Source: Lamellibrachia satsuma
Taxonomy: Eukaryota > Annelida > Polychaeta > Sabellida > Siboglinidae
Direction: 5' to 3'
Length of the DNA: 64,000 nt
Assembly (NCBI GenBank): GCA_033239005.1
Contig: BSQZ01000102.1
Span: 974,001-1,038,000 of the forward strand
The position numbers and the translations under genes were made by a program. Below the pieces are notes generated by a model. It ran no database searches and was not told where the DNA came from. It worked only from the letters and a program-made list of their open reading frames with translations. Below are positions 1 to 11,812 of the stretch, piece after piece; the first letter of the stretch is position 1, and each line of letters opens with the position of its first letter.

Positions 1-1002
1 CCGCACACTTGAAAAATATCTGAAATCATGTTCCAATATGTCAGAGGCACTGCCTGACGCAAAAATTGCCACTGCTTGATGCGCCCCATGCACCTCTCAA
101 CATGGATGCGCACTCTCGCAATGGATACGCACTCTTGCAATGGATACGCTTTCTACAAGCTCTGGTATGTTCATCTGTTGCTTCCCATGAAGAAACTGTA
201 GCGTTATCAGCCTGATCCCTTTCCTGCCCAGCCAGCTGGTGCACATCCAGCCACGATCAGCCATCATTGCATCACCAGGCTGCATCAGTTCTCTCAGCTT
301 TGAATGGTTTGTGATGGCATTGTTACTGATGGTGCCTTCATACAGTTCGCTGATGAATGTCGGCACACCACTGGGTGAAATACCGACCAGTGCTTTGTGT
401 GTGTTACACGCTTTGTAGCTACCGTATGTAGCACACTGCATCTCAAAGTCTGAAGGTCTCTCTATTCTGATTTCGGTGCAGTCAACGATGACACGTACAT
501 CACGATATAGGGGCTTGAAGCAGGCTGGCATATATTTCTTTGCCGCGTGGCAGCCAGATGTTGATGCTTGACAGCACAATGTGGAGAAGTTTAATCCACG
601 TGATTAATAATCGCGACGCGTGTGGTTCGTGGATGTGGAAACGTTCGGCCAGGTCATTGTTGGCACTGCCACGTTTAAGCTTCACCAACACCAAGAATAG
701 CTCATCAATACGGCACAACTTTCGCCTTGGTCCACATTTTAGTCCGGCATCACATTCAGCATTTGCTGAACCCCAGTAACGCATGCTGTTCGTGTTCGGT
801 TCGACGTAATGCTCCCAGAATAAAACCCAGTCCAGAATCGAATATCGGCATCACTGCCCTCAAATCGTGATAGCTTGAAGCAATCCAAATCTCGCAAGAC
901 AGACAATGTTTCTGCCTGCTCCTTGTAGCCACGTAACAACTTTATCAGCACAAGCATGAGGCGTTTAGCTGCTGTAATGTCAGCTGTGTCAGATGCAAGC
1001 AA
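1..1002 (-). pseudogene. Broken PIF/Harbinger-type (ISL2EU-like) DDE transposase, runs off left edge
   Basis: Three overlapping minus-strand frames read in order as one transposase. 1002-739 gives the N-terminal part with DIRFWTGF. 784-500 gives the helix-turn-helix region (RRKLCRIDELFLVLVKLKRG). 579-97 gives the DDE_4-type catalytic core, with the first Asp in VDCTEIRIERPSDFE and the second in MMADRGW. The third acidic residue lies in a VERCMGRIK-like segment near 75-100, in yet another frame. At least three frame breaks (about 810, 540 and 100-140) make it inactive. The last is caused by a 19-bp tandem duplication. The element continues left of the window, so its end and terminal repeats cannot be seen. 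The family call rests on motif memory, not on a search. Confidence 0.8.
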
Positions 1003-2040
1003 CTCTCGATTTGTTGCAGAAGATGCTGCAAGTGATCTTCCATCAAAACATGCGTGTCTTCATAGTATGGTCTCATCTGCAACATATGATTATGAACATA
1101 AATTAAACGTAGTGAATACCACAATATTTAAACAAAATATTATATAGGGATGGCAGCACTATGAATCGTTGTCTTGTTACCTGATATACAGTTTTGCACT
1201 CTATATAATTATGTCAGTGTGCATTTGTGCATGCGTTCATATTGTACATATGAATAGCATAACCTAGTCAAATAAATGTTATGCATGTGCTTGATTTTTA
1301 TAGTAAGGCTACTTGACTGTTTGTGGTTGTTGTGGGGGGCGTCGTGATATGCAATATGGCATCAATATGCACGTGACATAAACATATATTTTAATAGGGC
1401 ATTGCATAACTATATGGACATGTGTACCTTCAATGCTGTTCAGTGAAATAATAAATATATGATTATCTGTTAACGATCACTGTTTGTTTGCTTTTCTTGT
1501 TTACGTCAAGCCAATGCACATGTATTGTGAACGCCTACATTATTATATGTAAAACACTAATACCCTCAATACAATTTCCATGTTCACTTTTTGAATCCCA
1601 TCAGCTCCATCTTCACAGTTAATGACATGTGCACACTAAAGTGAAAAGTAGTCACATTTTGTTAAGGTGAGAACTGTCTAAAAAATGTACGCAGTATGCA
1701 AATGTTTTTTTGCTGATGGAACATTGAAAGGAATGGGTGGGCTTAATTTTTTTTGAGGGAGGTCTTTGGTTTGTTACATGCAATAGTGTTTCGCCAGTTA
1801 GTCTTGTATTCTTACATTGTCGTTAGTACAAGGTATACTGTTATCTATGCGAACTTCATTGATACTTTCGACCTCTCTGTCGTCTCGAACATCTGTATCA
1901 CCCAGGATTGGTACTTGTAAATCCGAGTCATCTGGGATCAAAGTCTTCCTTGCATGGACACACAAAATGAACCATTAAAAATATGTAATTGATGTATGCC
2001 TAATAATTATTATACTGCTCTGAATGACTGGTAACTATTA
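1003..2040. other. AT-rich intergenic DNA, no gene seen
   Basis: No frame here resembles a known protein and no splice-linked coding pattern is visible. Base composition is AT-rich like the rest of the intergenic DNA. Confidence 0.5.
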
Positions 2041-2049
2041 TGTGTGTGG

Positions 2050-2128
<79 letters not shown>

Positions 2129-2137
2129 GTGTGTGTG

Positions 2138-2185
<48 letters not shown>

Positions 2186-2190
2186 TGTGT
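2041..2190. repeat. Compound microsatellite (TA)n-(GTGC)n
   Basis: About 75 bp of TA repeats pass directly into about 60 bp of GTGC repeats. Open frames here, such as Tyr-Ile or Thr-His runs, are artefacts of the repeat. Confidence 0.97.
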
Positions 2191-3066
2191 AGTATAACAA
2201 ATAAGATTACGTATGCGTATTTTGCCCTGGTGCAGTGAAAAGTGTGCACTGCGCAGAGTGTTATGTTTACGCGGCTGACGTCATCATGCAATGGGTCTAT
2301 TGTTCAGTGTGACAGTTGTGTCAATACAATAAACAAAAATTCGAATTGCGTCGTATAAGCTAATAAACGTTCAGTTTCATTTGATGAGTTAACTAAATCC
2401 CGGACGAGAGCCTAATTAATATAATTATATGTGCACCCAGAACCCGGGTGCATACATATCTTCCGTCACAATGAAAGATACGGTTTGGATCCAGACCCTG
2501 GTGTGTGCGACAAAATGTGGCGCCGTGTTTCGTAGTCTGGACATTCAAGGCTAATTCAGCAACAGCCTGTAAAAAGCTTTCTAATTTTAGCCAAATATTT
2601 TATTTGCACTTTTTTGTTTTATTGTGGTTCATTCAAACACATTTGGGCGATCAAGATGTTAAAGTGTACATAAACCTCGTAGTAAAAAGGGCACACTATG
2701 TAAACATCTCAGAAACAGGAAAGGGTTAATAGGGGTCACGACTTTGGTAAAACATCCAACATGTTGATACTTGATGTTTCTCTCGCAGAATGTATTTTAT
2801 AATGTTGTCACAATACCGGAGACAGAAATACATTTACAAAGCATGTCAGATTTACGACACACCGATGTGAAAATTCGTTGTTCCATAACTGACATCAACA
2901 AAATCAGCAAACGGGTGTAAATGCGATCTTTGAAGTTAAGGGATACTTTTCTAATTTATGCAGCGCTGGGAATCGTTGGCCTTTATGTATCCCGTTTTTA
3001 ATATTGGATACAATAAGAAACTGCTTCACGTGGGAAACTAATTTGCTTTGGTGCCTGATACCTTAC
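2191..3066. other. Intergenic or intronic DNA, no gene seen
   Basis: No recognisable coding segment. If GALNT locus A continued beyond exon 3, its exon 4 should lie here on the minus strand, but I see none. Confidence 0.4.
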
Positions 3067-3244
3067 CAGCCGTTTGACGTCTCGCAGTGGGCGTCCAAGA
3101 ACATAATAACGTCACCTGTGGCTGCCTCGGCTCCCGCTAGACGCGCGCTGATCAGGCCAAGGCGTTTCGGGGTGCGGACTATCTTCACTACGCCGTCCGG
3201 CCACGTGTCCTGGACGTATTGGTAGAGCGGGCCCGCCAACCCGG
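3067..3244 (-). CDS. GALNT: GALNT locus A, exon 3 (metal-binding DxH exon)
   Basis: Reverse-strand exon with acceptor CTTTGCAG before 3244 and donor GTAAGG after 3067. It encodes the start of the GT-A glycosyltransferase fold of polypeptide N-acetylgalactosaminyltransferases, Golgi type II enzymes that put the first GalNAc on Ser/Thr. Visible marks are [30 protein letters not shown] and [12 protein letters not shown], whose D-A-H is the family's Mn2+/UDP-sugar-binding DxH motif. The phase (2 nt, then codons) fits the 1-nt overhang of exon 2 at 5317. This copy is intact, while the locus C equivalent is broken. Without exon 1 or later exons in the window, locus A may be a gene fragment. Confidence 0.82.
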
Positions 3245-3902
3245 CTGCAAAGGACAGAGAAGTCGATATTATTATTATCTATCAGTGGTATGCACGTGTA
3301 GGTTGGGTGTGTGTGGTTATACACCGCCAACACTAGGCTAGTTAGACCAGCTTCCGCAATTCCATTTTCGCTTGGCTCGTTTTAGAATCGTTTCGTGGAA
3401 AATCATGTCAATCTAATATACACTACAACATGCGAGCTCGTTGGTGCAAATGTGTTATTCCTTCTTATATCCTCTTGCGTTAAGACTTCGCATAGGGCGA
3501 CCATTTTGTCTATCGTTTCGAGGTTTAGGTAAGTTGGGGCAAAACGGCCCCTGGAGGTAAGACGCCCACCCACAGCACGTATGCAAAATATAAAACTCTG
3601 AACGTCCCAAAATCTGATGCAAAATGAAGCTAACATATATAGGACACTCACCCGAAAGCTCAGCAACACGAGACAGGCGTAAATAAATCAGCGTGTTTTT
3701 TTAACTTTTATATGCACCATTATACGTTCTGATCTAATATTTTTGCAACAGTAAAATGATGCAACTCACTATAAAATGATATGAATCATGAACTTACTTG
3801 GTGACATAATAATACTATTAATCAGTTGACAGGTCAATCAATAAAAAATGGGCAATAGTATGTTATGTTCTGTATACATCGTGTTAAGACACACGTAGTG
3901 CA

Positions 3903-4024
3903 TGTGGGGCAAGACGGTCCCCGTGCATATGGGGCAAGACGGTCCCCATGCATATGGGGCAAGACGGTCCCCATGCATATGGGGCAAGACAGTCCCCAAG
4001 CATATGGGGCAAGACGGTTCCTAT
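3903..4024. repeat. 25-bp minisatellite, about 5 copies
   Basis: The unit GGGGCAAGACGGTCCCC plus ATGCATAT is repeated with few changes. Related GGGGCAAAACGGCCCC-like motifs occur singly near 3536 and, inverted, near 4343-4385, which suggests the array lies inside an inverted-repeat element. It falls in the intron between GALNT-A exons 2 and 3. Confidence 0.9.
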
Positions 4025-4609
4025 GTCTTATACCTACGCACATGGTCATAATGTATTACATGTATTTCAAATGACCAGTTATGTTTAATGCATATAATAT
4101 AATATGAACGCTGTATAATTTACGTTCTGTCAGCCTGTAGGCTGTAATTATGATCGAATATTACTAAGACAATATTATATTATGCATGGGTTGCAAGGTG
4201 TATATTATATGTTAACTGCAATTTTAAATTTAACAACTATAATAGCCTAATATATTGCTATTATACAATTTGTATGTATACATTTTATGTTTAGGCAGTG
4301 GTTCGTTCATAATATAAGCGAAAACCACGGGGAGGGAGCTATTGAACGTCTTGCCCAATGCAGAGGGCCGTCTTGCCTCAGGGATTGGGCATTTCTTCTT
4401 ACAACAACGTAAATGTCTCCAAATACACATATATCATATATTGAGAGAGGTAATCATAGCATTCAGAGAGATCATGTTGGTGAACAACTGATGGGCGGAT
4501 GGATGAGGTGTGAGTGATGAATGAACGAACAATGAAGTATTACAACAAGCAGGAATACATACATACACATATTCAGACTGCGCATACTGGCTGGCAAGTG
4601 TCTAAGGAA

Positions 4610-4855
4610 TCACCGACTGTTGTAAAGAGATATGGCACTATGTAAGAATGTCCTTTTGTATCTCTCTGTTCTGGCATACGTCGAACTGAGGCGCTTTCCT
4701 GAGGGCAGGAGCTGGAACAGGTGATTCATTGGATGAGATTCATCACCCATGATTGTTTTTGCCTTCTGTATGGTTCGTTCCGTGTACATTTGTTCTAAGG
4801 AGGGGGGAAGTAATGTAACTAACTTAATGTAAATTTGCTGAAAATAATTTTCCAA
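4610..4855 (-). pseudogene. LINE reverse-transcriptase C-terminal fragment
   Basis: An 81-codon frame ends in a pattern common at the C-terminus of animal non-LTR retrotransposon polyproteins: QKAKTIMGDESHPMNHLFQL, then LPSGKRL, then ERYKRTFLHSAISLYNS and stop. No RT core is upstream, so this is a 5'-truncated remnant in an intron of GALNT locus A. The family call is from memory of such tails. Confidence 0.55.
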
Positions 4856-5316
4856 TGGGAAACATACATGTCTATCTACAATATGTACACACTAAAGACA
4901 TATTAACACAGTATAATGGTGCACAATTTGAAAGTTTTCCTTAGGGGGCCCCCTGCCCCAGGTTACCCTACTACCTTTCCCTCTCTTAGAGTCATAAAAG
5001 AATCAGAATCTTAAAAAAGGTTCTTTTAAAAATTTCCTTAGCCTTTCACTTTTTCCTTTTCCAGTTGGATTCCACATACAATTTGTGTTGTTTAGTTTTG
5101 GTAAAATCATCGGACAAATGATTCAATCATTGTCGACTGGGCACCGTCGAAATTCGGCGAAAATGGGTAAAACTGGCTTCGCCTTTATGACATAAGGATT
5201 GTCACATTTTGGCGCAAGTTACCCGATCTAACAACCACAGTCAATTCTGTTGATGAACCTGGTTCACGATGGGGTAAATTAATCGAGGGGCTTAACTTGG
5301 GGAATGTGAGGCTCAC
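4856..5316. other. Intronic DNA of GALNT locus A
   Basis: Between the LINE fragment and exon 2. No other feature recognised. Confidence 0.4.
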
Positions 5317-5483
5317 GTCTGGTGCTGGAGTCGTCCAGCAGGATGACCTCGTGTAGATACTGCGGCGGACTGCGGTTGACCACGCTGTGGACAGTGCGCA
5401 GAATCGGACTCCAAGCCTCGTTGTAGTAGATGATGATGACGCTGACAGTCGTAAGATCCTTCGGGTATTCCTTCGTGCGACAT
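5317..5483 (-). CDS. GALNT: GALNT locus A, exon 2 (start of catalytic domain)
   Basis: 167-nt exon, acceptor CTCCTAG before 5483 and donor GTGAGC after 5317. It encodes the first strand and helix of the GALNT catalytic domain: [20 protein letters not shown], then [20 protein letters not shown]. The NEAWS and ILLDDSS blocks are family hallmarks. The exon has the same length, borders and phase as the locus B (12133-12299) and locus C (63063-63229) exons. It splices in phase to 3067-3244. No exon 1 for this orientation was found up to locus B, so completeness is doubtful. Confidence 0.85.
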
Positions 5484-5663
5484 CTAGGAGAGGATGATCG
5501 CCTTTATATACACAGAACGTGGCTACTCCGTCACAACACCGCATGAAGTAGTTGGGGTTATTCTGGCTACGCTATGCCCCGAACCCCGTTTCTAAATTGG
5601 GAAGGTTTTGAAACTGAAAATATATTGAAAATTAAGATTCTGTTGAAGAATATAGCCAGGCTA

Positions 5664-6072
5664 TTAATTACAACCCAGTCCGAAGTAATAACCGCGTCCG
5701 TCGGCGTCCAGGTACAGCGCTATCCAATGTTTGCCCGGTTCGTCACCGTCGTCGGTGTTGCACACGAAGGCCGTAGGCAAAGCACCGTCTATCGTCGTAG
5801 GCAGTCCGTCTTTGGGTACGGCACCGCGAAATATTGATCTGGTGCTCGGGTCCATCGACAGTAGTCTGGCGATCTGCAGGGTATCCATCTCAGTAGTCGT
5901 ATATGACGTTGCGGCTCTTGTCGATTTCCAGGAAGGACTCGAATTCGGCGTAGGCGATAACGTTCGTGGTGTTCGGCAGCGCGTCACGGAAATGCAGCTC
6001 TATGCAGTAGCCCCCGGGGTGTGAGAATTGAGTGCCACTAGCCCTCCAGTCAGTATGCTGTTGATTTAACAC
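5664..6072 (-). pseudogene. Polinton/Maverick remnant: capsid-protein tail followed by adenain-like protease fragment
   Basis: Two minus-strand frames lie head to tail. 6072-5890 ends in ALPNTTNVIAYAEFESFLEI and resembles the C-terminal tail of the Polinton major capsid protein. One nucleotide after its stop, an ATG at 5888 opens a second frame (MDTLQIARLL) containing GKHWIALYLDADG, the His-bearing block of adenovirus-type (C5/C48-like) cysteine proteases. That frame stops soon afterwards at 5664, before the catalytic Cys region, so the protease is truncated. No polymerase, integrase or packaging ATPase is nearby. The fragment lies between GALNT exons. The protease assignment is fairly secure. 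The capsid-tail assignment is inference. Confidence 0.6.
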
Positions 6073-6474
6073 ACCCCCTCTTTCTAGATATTTCTAATTG
6101 TAAATAGAGTTAATAATTTGAAGGGTCGACCATTTGAAGCTCCATGTAACTTTCACACATCAATAGTGTGGTATGAAAAGCTCACTGTCCTAAGAGTTAA
6201 AGTAAATCCTCTACATAAAGCTTGTTTGAGGTGAGCAAAACCCAATTTAACTCACACATAATAGCTAATTGCCCTGATTCAGGTGTAAGCTATTGAAAGT
6301 CAATTGCCCTAACTGTTAACTGAATAAACTATTGATTGTGGATTTGTGGTGTTCTGTGCCTGTCAGTTCATACATTTCTAGCCAATAAGGAAAGGGTATG
6401 TTGAGCTGCTCTGCCCTAGCTAGCCTGACTTTCATGTTGAATTTTATATTTTAGTTTGGAATGACACATGAAAC
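6073..6474. other. Spacer between Polinton remnant and MULE, no gene seen
   Basis: No coding signal or repeat recognised. Confidence 0.4.
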
Positions 6475-7885
6475 ATGGCTGCTAGTGTTGAGTTCATCGA
6501 AGGTTCTAGGGGACTTCCTGTTGCTGTTTTGAACAGTTTTACCTATCACAAATCGAAAGCGTTTACAAATGGCATGAAGTTCACATGTAGCAACATGAAA
6601 AGTGTGAAGTGTAAGGCATGTGTCGTGGTCAGCGATGATGGAACTGTGGTGAAAGCTGAAGATAGCCACAATCACCAACCCAACCCTGGTGACGTACAAG
6701 CACGACAGTTGAGAGGAAACATGAGGAAGCGAGCCAGGGATGAAACGACTTCAATGCAGGCGATTTACGATCAGGACAAGGTGAAACTGCTTCAACAAAG
6801 TTCGACTGCGAAGGCTTCACCAGGTGAGACAGCATCTGCTCTGCCTCAATACCAGCGAGCCAAGTCATCACTGTACAGTGAACGGAGGAAATGCTTCTCC
6901 ATAATGCCATCCACAAGAGGTGACATTGCCCTGGATGGCCAGTGGACAACTACGGTTCAAGGAGATCGGTTCCTTCTTGGCGAGGATGGCGATGGAGCCG
7001 ACAAGAAAATAGCGTTTGCATCCAACTCCTCTCTGCATTCACTAGCGAATGCTGATACCTATCACATGGATGGGACGTTTGCAACAAAACCAAGGCTGTT
7101 TTATCAAATAGTTACATTGCTTGCATTCGTTCTTGGAGTGATGCTGCCACTTGTATTTGGTCTGCTCCCCAACAAAGACGGGAACACCTACATGCGTTTC
7201 CTCAGTTTGGTAAAGGAAAAGTATGAATCAACCGGATTCACCATTCGCCCCCAACGTATCATACAGGTTTTCGAGAAAGGTCTGATGAATGCCTGGCTAC
7301 ACGTGTTCCCCGGAATGATTGTCAAGGGGTGCTACTTCCACTACGCCCAGTGTATATGGCGGAGAATCCAAGGAATAGGACTATCCGTGAGCTACAGAGA
7401 GAACGCTGACCACAGGAATTGGTTTCATATGCTACTATGGCGATACCGTTCGTCCCCGTGCCACACGTGAAAGAGGCATTTCATTTTGTCAAGCACACAG
7501 CACCGGATGTACCCCGTGAACGAGACTTCAATGACTACTTCGACAGTAGAACGGGCAGTATCCAATCGAAATGTGGAATTACTTTAAATATGACAGCACT
7601 CGTACCAACAATCACGTTGAAGGGTATCGTACACGTTTCATGCGGAGGGCAGGCAAGATACACCCCAATATCTTTCAAGTGGTCGAGCTGTTCAGCCAAG
7701 AGGAAGCCGCACCACTCGTCTCCATCCTTCTGCTACAGTCGGGTCAGCTCGCTCCCAAGCGCAGGAAGAAGTACATCAACCTCGATGCTCGTTTGGACGA
7801 ACTTGGCTTGCAATACATGCTGTGTGACCGGGGAATTGAGTCGTATATCAGTGCCATTGGACACATGATGGACAATTTCACTTAA
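6475..7885 (+). pseudogene. MULE-family transposase with FLYWCH-like finger, frameshifted
   Basis: The first frame (6475-7470) starts with a FLYWCH-type zinc finger (FTCSNMKSVKCKACV ... DSHNHQPNP). The MULE domain follows: YHMDGTFATKPRLFYQ with the first catalytic Asp, FGLLPNKDGNTYMRFL, and CYFHYAQCIWRRIQ. Coding continues in a second frame from about 7430 (PFVPVPHVKEAF) and a third from about 7560 (MWNYFKYDSTRTNNHVEGY), so there are at least two frameshifts. The second catalytic position, usually in a DFEKA block, reads QVFEKGLMNA here, so Asp appears replaced by Val. No terminal inverted repeats were identified. Such genes sometimes become domesticated, but the frame breaks argue against it here. 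Confidence 0.8.
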
Positions 7886-9170
7886 TTTCATTGAATAGTC
7901 ATGCTTGCATATGGATATGGCTTTATATGTGCAAACAACTTATTATCAACTTTGATAAGACATTGTAATGTTTTCTCACAACAATGTTTTGATCACCGCT
8001 ATGAAAACAGTATTGTTTTTATATTACATTTCCATTTACTGTCTATTTCTCTTATTCGCCATATGGAGCTCTTTGGCTTCCTGCCTTATTAAAATTCTTG
8101 CATAACATGCTGCCACCTGCCGGGTTAATATAATCAGATTCGGCAAACCAATTGGCGTCGCATATAACTCATTTGGGCCATGTTGGCAATTATCGTTTTT
8201 GAAGCATGCAGAACACATTGATGTTTTCTTCACACAAATTTAAACGTAGTTCACACGAATTCTGAACATATTGACAAAAGCCCAGTTCATTATTTCCAAA
8301 CGTCAGACGCAGTGCCACCAATGCAAGGATAACACTTATATATGACGTCAGCAGTACACAGTGCAATGCATTTTAGCGACTCACCTTACTAAAATCTACT
8401 TTGTGGAAGTATTTAGTTTACCCATAAATGGAAACGTTTATCTAAAATAGAATGCCTGAAGTATATATGACATGTTTCCTACCTCTGATATGCTAATATG
8501 TTAATGATGTCAATAACCTTACCATCACATGTTTCAACCGAGTAGTGGACAATTTTTAAATTAAGGTAAAATCTTTATAGAAATATGCTACTTCATTACT
8601 TTATAACTGAAATGCAACAGCAACAGATAAATAAATACAATGTTAAGTGTTCCCATCCTTGAAATAAATATGTGCAAAAATAATGTCACAACCACCTGCT
8701 TTGATTGTGTCATGGACAAACGTAAACTATTGAGTGATGATTAATAACTGTGTTTATTTTTACACATATATTTGTAAGAACGTTTTGTTTTTTCCTGCAT
8801 ACATGGCAAATACTTGTAGAGGCGGCTTTTTGTGAAAAATTCTTATTATGGTTGGTTAATTGCAAGGATTTACTCGAGGACAAATTTTATAATTATTTGT
8901 CTGCATTTGATCGATGAAACACTTTAAAATAGTGACAGTATCTGCAGAGGTTTGGTTTGTAATTGTTTCTGTGAATAGTGTTCCTTCTCGTCAGCACAGC
9001 AAACATTGTCCATAGCAATATCAGCCAGTCTCTTAGAATGTCCTCCCGTCTGGTCTGTTTTTAGACCCCGTGACACTAATAATGCTATATAGATGTAGCC
9101 TAGGGTACTGCACTACACTTAAGATATATGATTGTAGCAAATATATATTTGATCATAGCATATTATGAGT
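7886..9170. other. AT-rich DNA, no gene seen
   Basis: Nothing recognised on either strand over 1.3 kb. Confidence 0.45.
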
Positions 9171-9172
9171 AT

Positions 9173-9639
<467 letters not shown>

Positions 9640-9945
9640 GATATTGCTCAAGTCCAGAACAATAATAACATTATTAATGTGGCAATGTGTTATTGAAATT
9701 GTTATTTGTTTTCCAGGAACTCAAATAAATTAAACAAATAATTGAATAATGAACATATCATCATCATCTTCAAGAAACAAATCCTATATAATTTTCTTCT
9801 CCGTCGTTCCGTTTGACGTCGCCACAGGCGGTTGCGCGGTAAACACGAAAAGGAGCAGTCGGAGACTGCTTCTGGACGTTTTGGAAGTTACTTTTCCCAC
9901 ATTCGGGTTATTTCCGCCAGAAGGGTTGTCGAGGTATGTGGGAAT

Positions 9946-10259
9946 ATGCACTGGTTCTTCAGGCGACGTCGGGCCAGCCTAATCAAGTTGGCCGCGGGAC
10001 TGTTTCTCTTGTACGTCGTCTACAGACTAATTAGCGGACCTGTGCCTGTGGATGTCACGACAGAGCGGCTAAATCGTTACGGTGTCTACCAAAGGTGGCA
10101 ACGTAGTAGGCTTGGTCCTGGAGAGAACGGTGCCGCCGTCGACATGACTGTGGATCAGAAGAAGGATGCTAAGGAGTTGTACAAAAAGGAAGGGATGAAT
10201 ATTGTGGCGAGCGATATTGTGGCGCTCGATCGGGCGCTCGTCGATTCATGCAGCGAACA
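9946..10259 (+). CDS. GALNT: GALNT locus B, exon 1 (cytoplasmic tail, membrane anchor, stem)
   Basis: The frame from ATG 9946 starts with a short basic tail (MHWFFRRRR) and one hydrophobic span (LIKLAAGLFLLYVVYRLI), the type II Golgi-anchor layout. The stem then enters the conserved pre-catalytic stretch LGPGENGAAVDM, KKEGMNIVASDIVALDRALV. The exon ends at 10259 with donor GTAGGT. Its 2-nt overhang (CA) joins the first base of exon 2 at 12133 to give EQ-CRQKVYP in frame. An upstream in-frame ATG at 9832 would add residues before the basic tail. 9946 fits type II topology better. A Cys replaces the Arg usual near DSR in this region. Confidence 0.8.
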
Positions 10260-10335
10260 GTAGGTGGCGATGCTGCACATTCGCTAGGTGGCGTAACTAT
10301 ATGGCGTAGGATAGGGACACTAGCCTAGTGTTAGC

Positions 10336-10612
10336 CTTATGCTCTCACTCCCCAACAATGGTGACACTTCGTATATCACCACTGCCACAGCTTAATTATG
10401 AATAGACAGTCGCGGAGTGGTATAACCGACTTGTAGGTTGTTACGTCATTTCAACTATGTAGGCCTACTTCAGTAACGACTAACGTAACATACTTTCAAA
10501 AAAAAAAACAACGTTATTGTATTTCTATTCACATTTTCAGTACAAACACTATCCAGAATCGTTTGCATTTATAACTGAGAGATTTCGTGACTAAATTAAC
10601 AGTTTACCTATT
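10336..10612. repeat. Partial copy of the intron-1 inverted-repeat element
   Basis: Matches 11425-11690 in the same orientation. Shared blocks are CACTCCCCAACA, ACCACTGCCACA, GTGGTATAA, ACGTTATTGTAT and CAAACACTATCC, with moderate divergence. It lies on the other side of the 47-bp minisatellite from its partner. Confidence 0.7.
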
Positions 10613-10617
10613 GAATA

Positions 10618-10653
<36 letters not shown>

Positions 10654-10683
10654 TGTATGTATGTATGTATGTATGTATGTATG

Positions 10684-10758
<75 letters not shown>
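10613..10758. repeat. (ATGT)n-(AT)n microsatellite
   Basis: About 60 bp of ATGT units followed by about 70 bp of AT, in intron 1 of GALNT locus B. Confidence 0.95.
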
Positions 10759-10821
10759 AATGTAAGCTGTGGCTGTGGTTAGTCGCGCCATTGGTGGGAA
10801 TTATAAGCTATCAATGAATAT

Positions 10822-11297
10822 GCATAGATGGGCTAATTGTAACAATGGTTGTTGATTAGATAACACATACGTAGAAGGGCTAACTGTAACAATGGTTGTT
10901 GATTAGATAACACATACATAGAGGGGCTAACTGTAACAATGGTTGTTGATTAGATAACACATACATAGAGGGGCTAACTGTAACAATGGTCGTTGATTAG
11001 ATAACACATACATAGAGGGGCTAACTGTAACAATGGTTGTTGATTAGATAACACATACATGGAGGGGCTAACTGTAACAATGGTTGTTGATTAGATAACA
11101 CATACATAGAGGGGCTAACTGTAACAATGGTTGTTGATTAGATAACACATACAACATACATAGAGGAGCTAACTGTAACAATGGTTGTTGATTAGATAAC
11201 ACATACATGGAGGGGCTAACTGTAACAATGGTTGTTGATTAGATAACACATACATAGAGGGGCTAACTGTAACAATGGTCGTTGATTAGATAACGCA
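10822..11297. repeat. 47-bp minisatellite, about 10 copies
   Basis: The unit reads GGGGCTAACTGTAACAATGG, then TTGTTGATTAGATAACACAT. Copies are nearly identical, and one is lengthened by about 5 bp near 11150. It lies within intron 1 of GALNT locus B. Confidence 0.97.
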
Positions 11298-11424
11298 TAC
11301 GGGATCACGCGATGGGCATATAATGAACACCCATAAAAGTACGTTCCCCTCCGCACGCAATGTAAACACGATAAACATACAAATTAAACAGATAATAGTT
11401 GACGGTAAAACGGGCAGACTGTGT

Positions 11425-11812
11425 GCCACACTCCCCAACAGTGGCGCCACTGCATACCACTGCCACAACTTGATTATAATTTTAAATGGCCAATTGCGCA
11501 GTGGTATAAACGAATGGTATAAACGAAGTCAGCGCGGTTGTTGTTTACGACGTGTTACGTCATTGCAACTGTGCATTGCAAATGTGCAAATTGTGTATAC
11601 GTAATTTAGTTTCAAGCAAAAACGAACGTTATTGTATGTTCAATGCAAACACTATCCGCAGTTGCATGCAATTGAAATTATGATATTCTTGAACAAAATT
11701 AGTAGTGCCAAATGAGATAACGATGTGCTGAGTCTGCACATGAAATGTAAGTTAAATGGCAGTGGTGAAATGGTGGGTGGCGCCACTGGTGCAGAGTTTG
11801 GCGTTGTACCTC
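11425..11812. mobile_element. Putative non-autonomous inverted-repeat element (MITE-like)
   Basis: The left end (CCCCAACAGTGGCGCCACTG, then ACCACTGCCA) and the reverse complement of the right end (ACCAGTGGCGCCACCCACCA, then ACCACTGCCA) are similar. The element is therefore bounded by inverted repeats that contain the palindrome CAGTGGCGCCACTG. A second full copy lies inverted at about 63545-63940 and a half copy at 10336-10612. Target-site duplications were not resolved, so the exact borders are uncertain. Confidence 0.45.

Noticed and set aside
5185..5544. 119-codon minus-strand frame overlapping GALNT-A exon 2
   Set aside because: It is another frame over the real exon. The NEAWS/ILLDDSS frame with splice sites is the true one.
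6475..7885. MULE transposase as a domesticated host gene
   Set aside because: At least two frameshifts and a changed catalytic residue argue against a functional protein.
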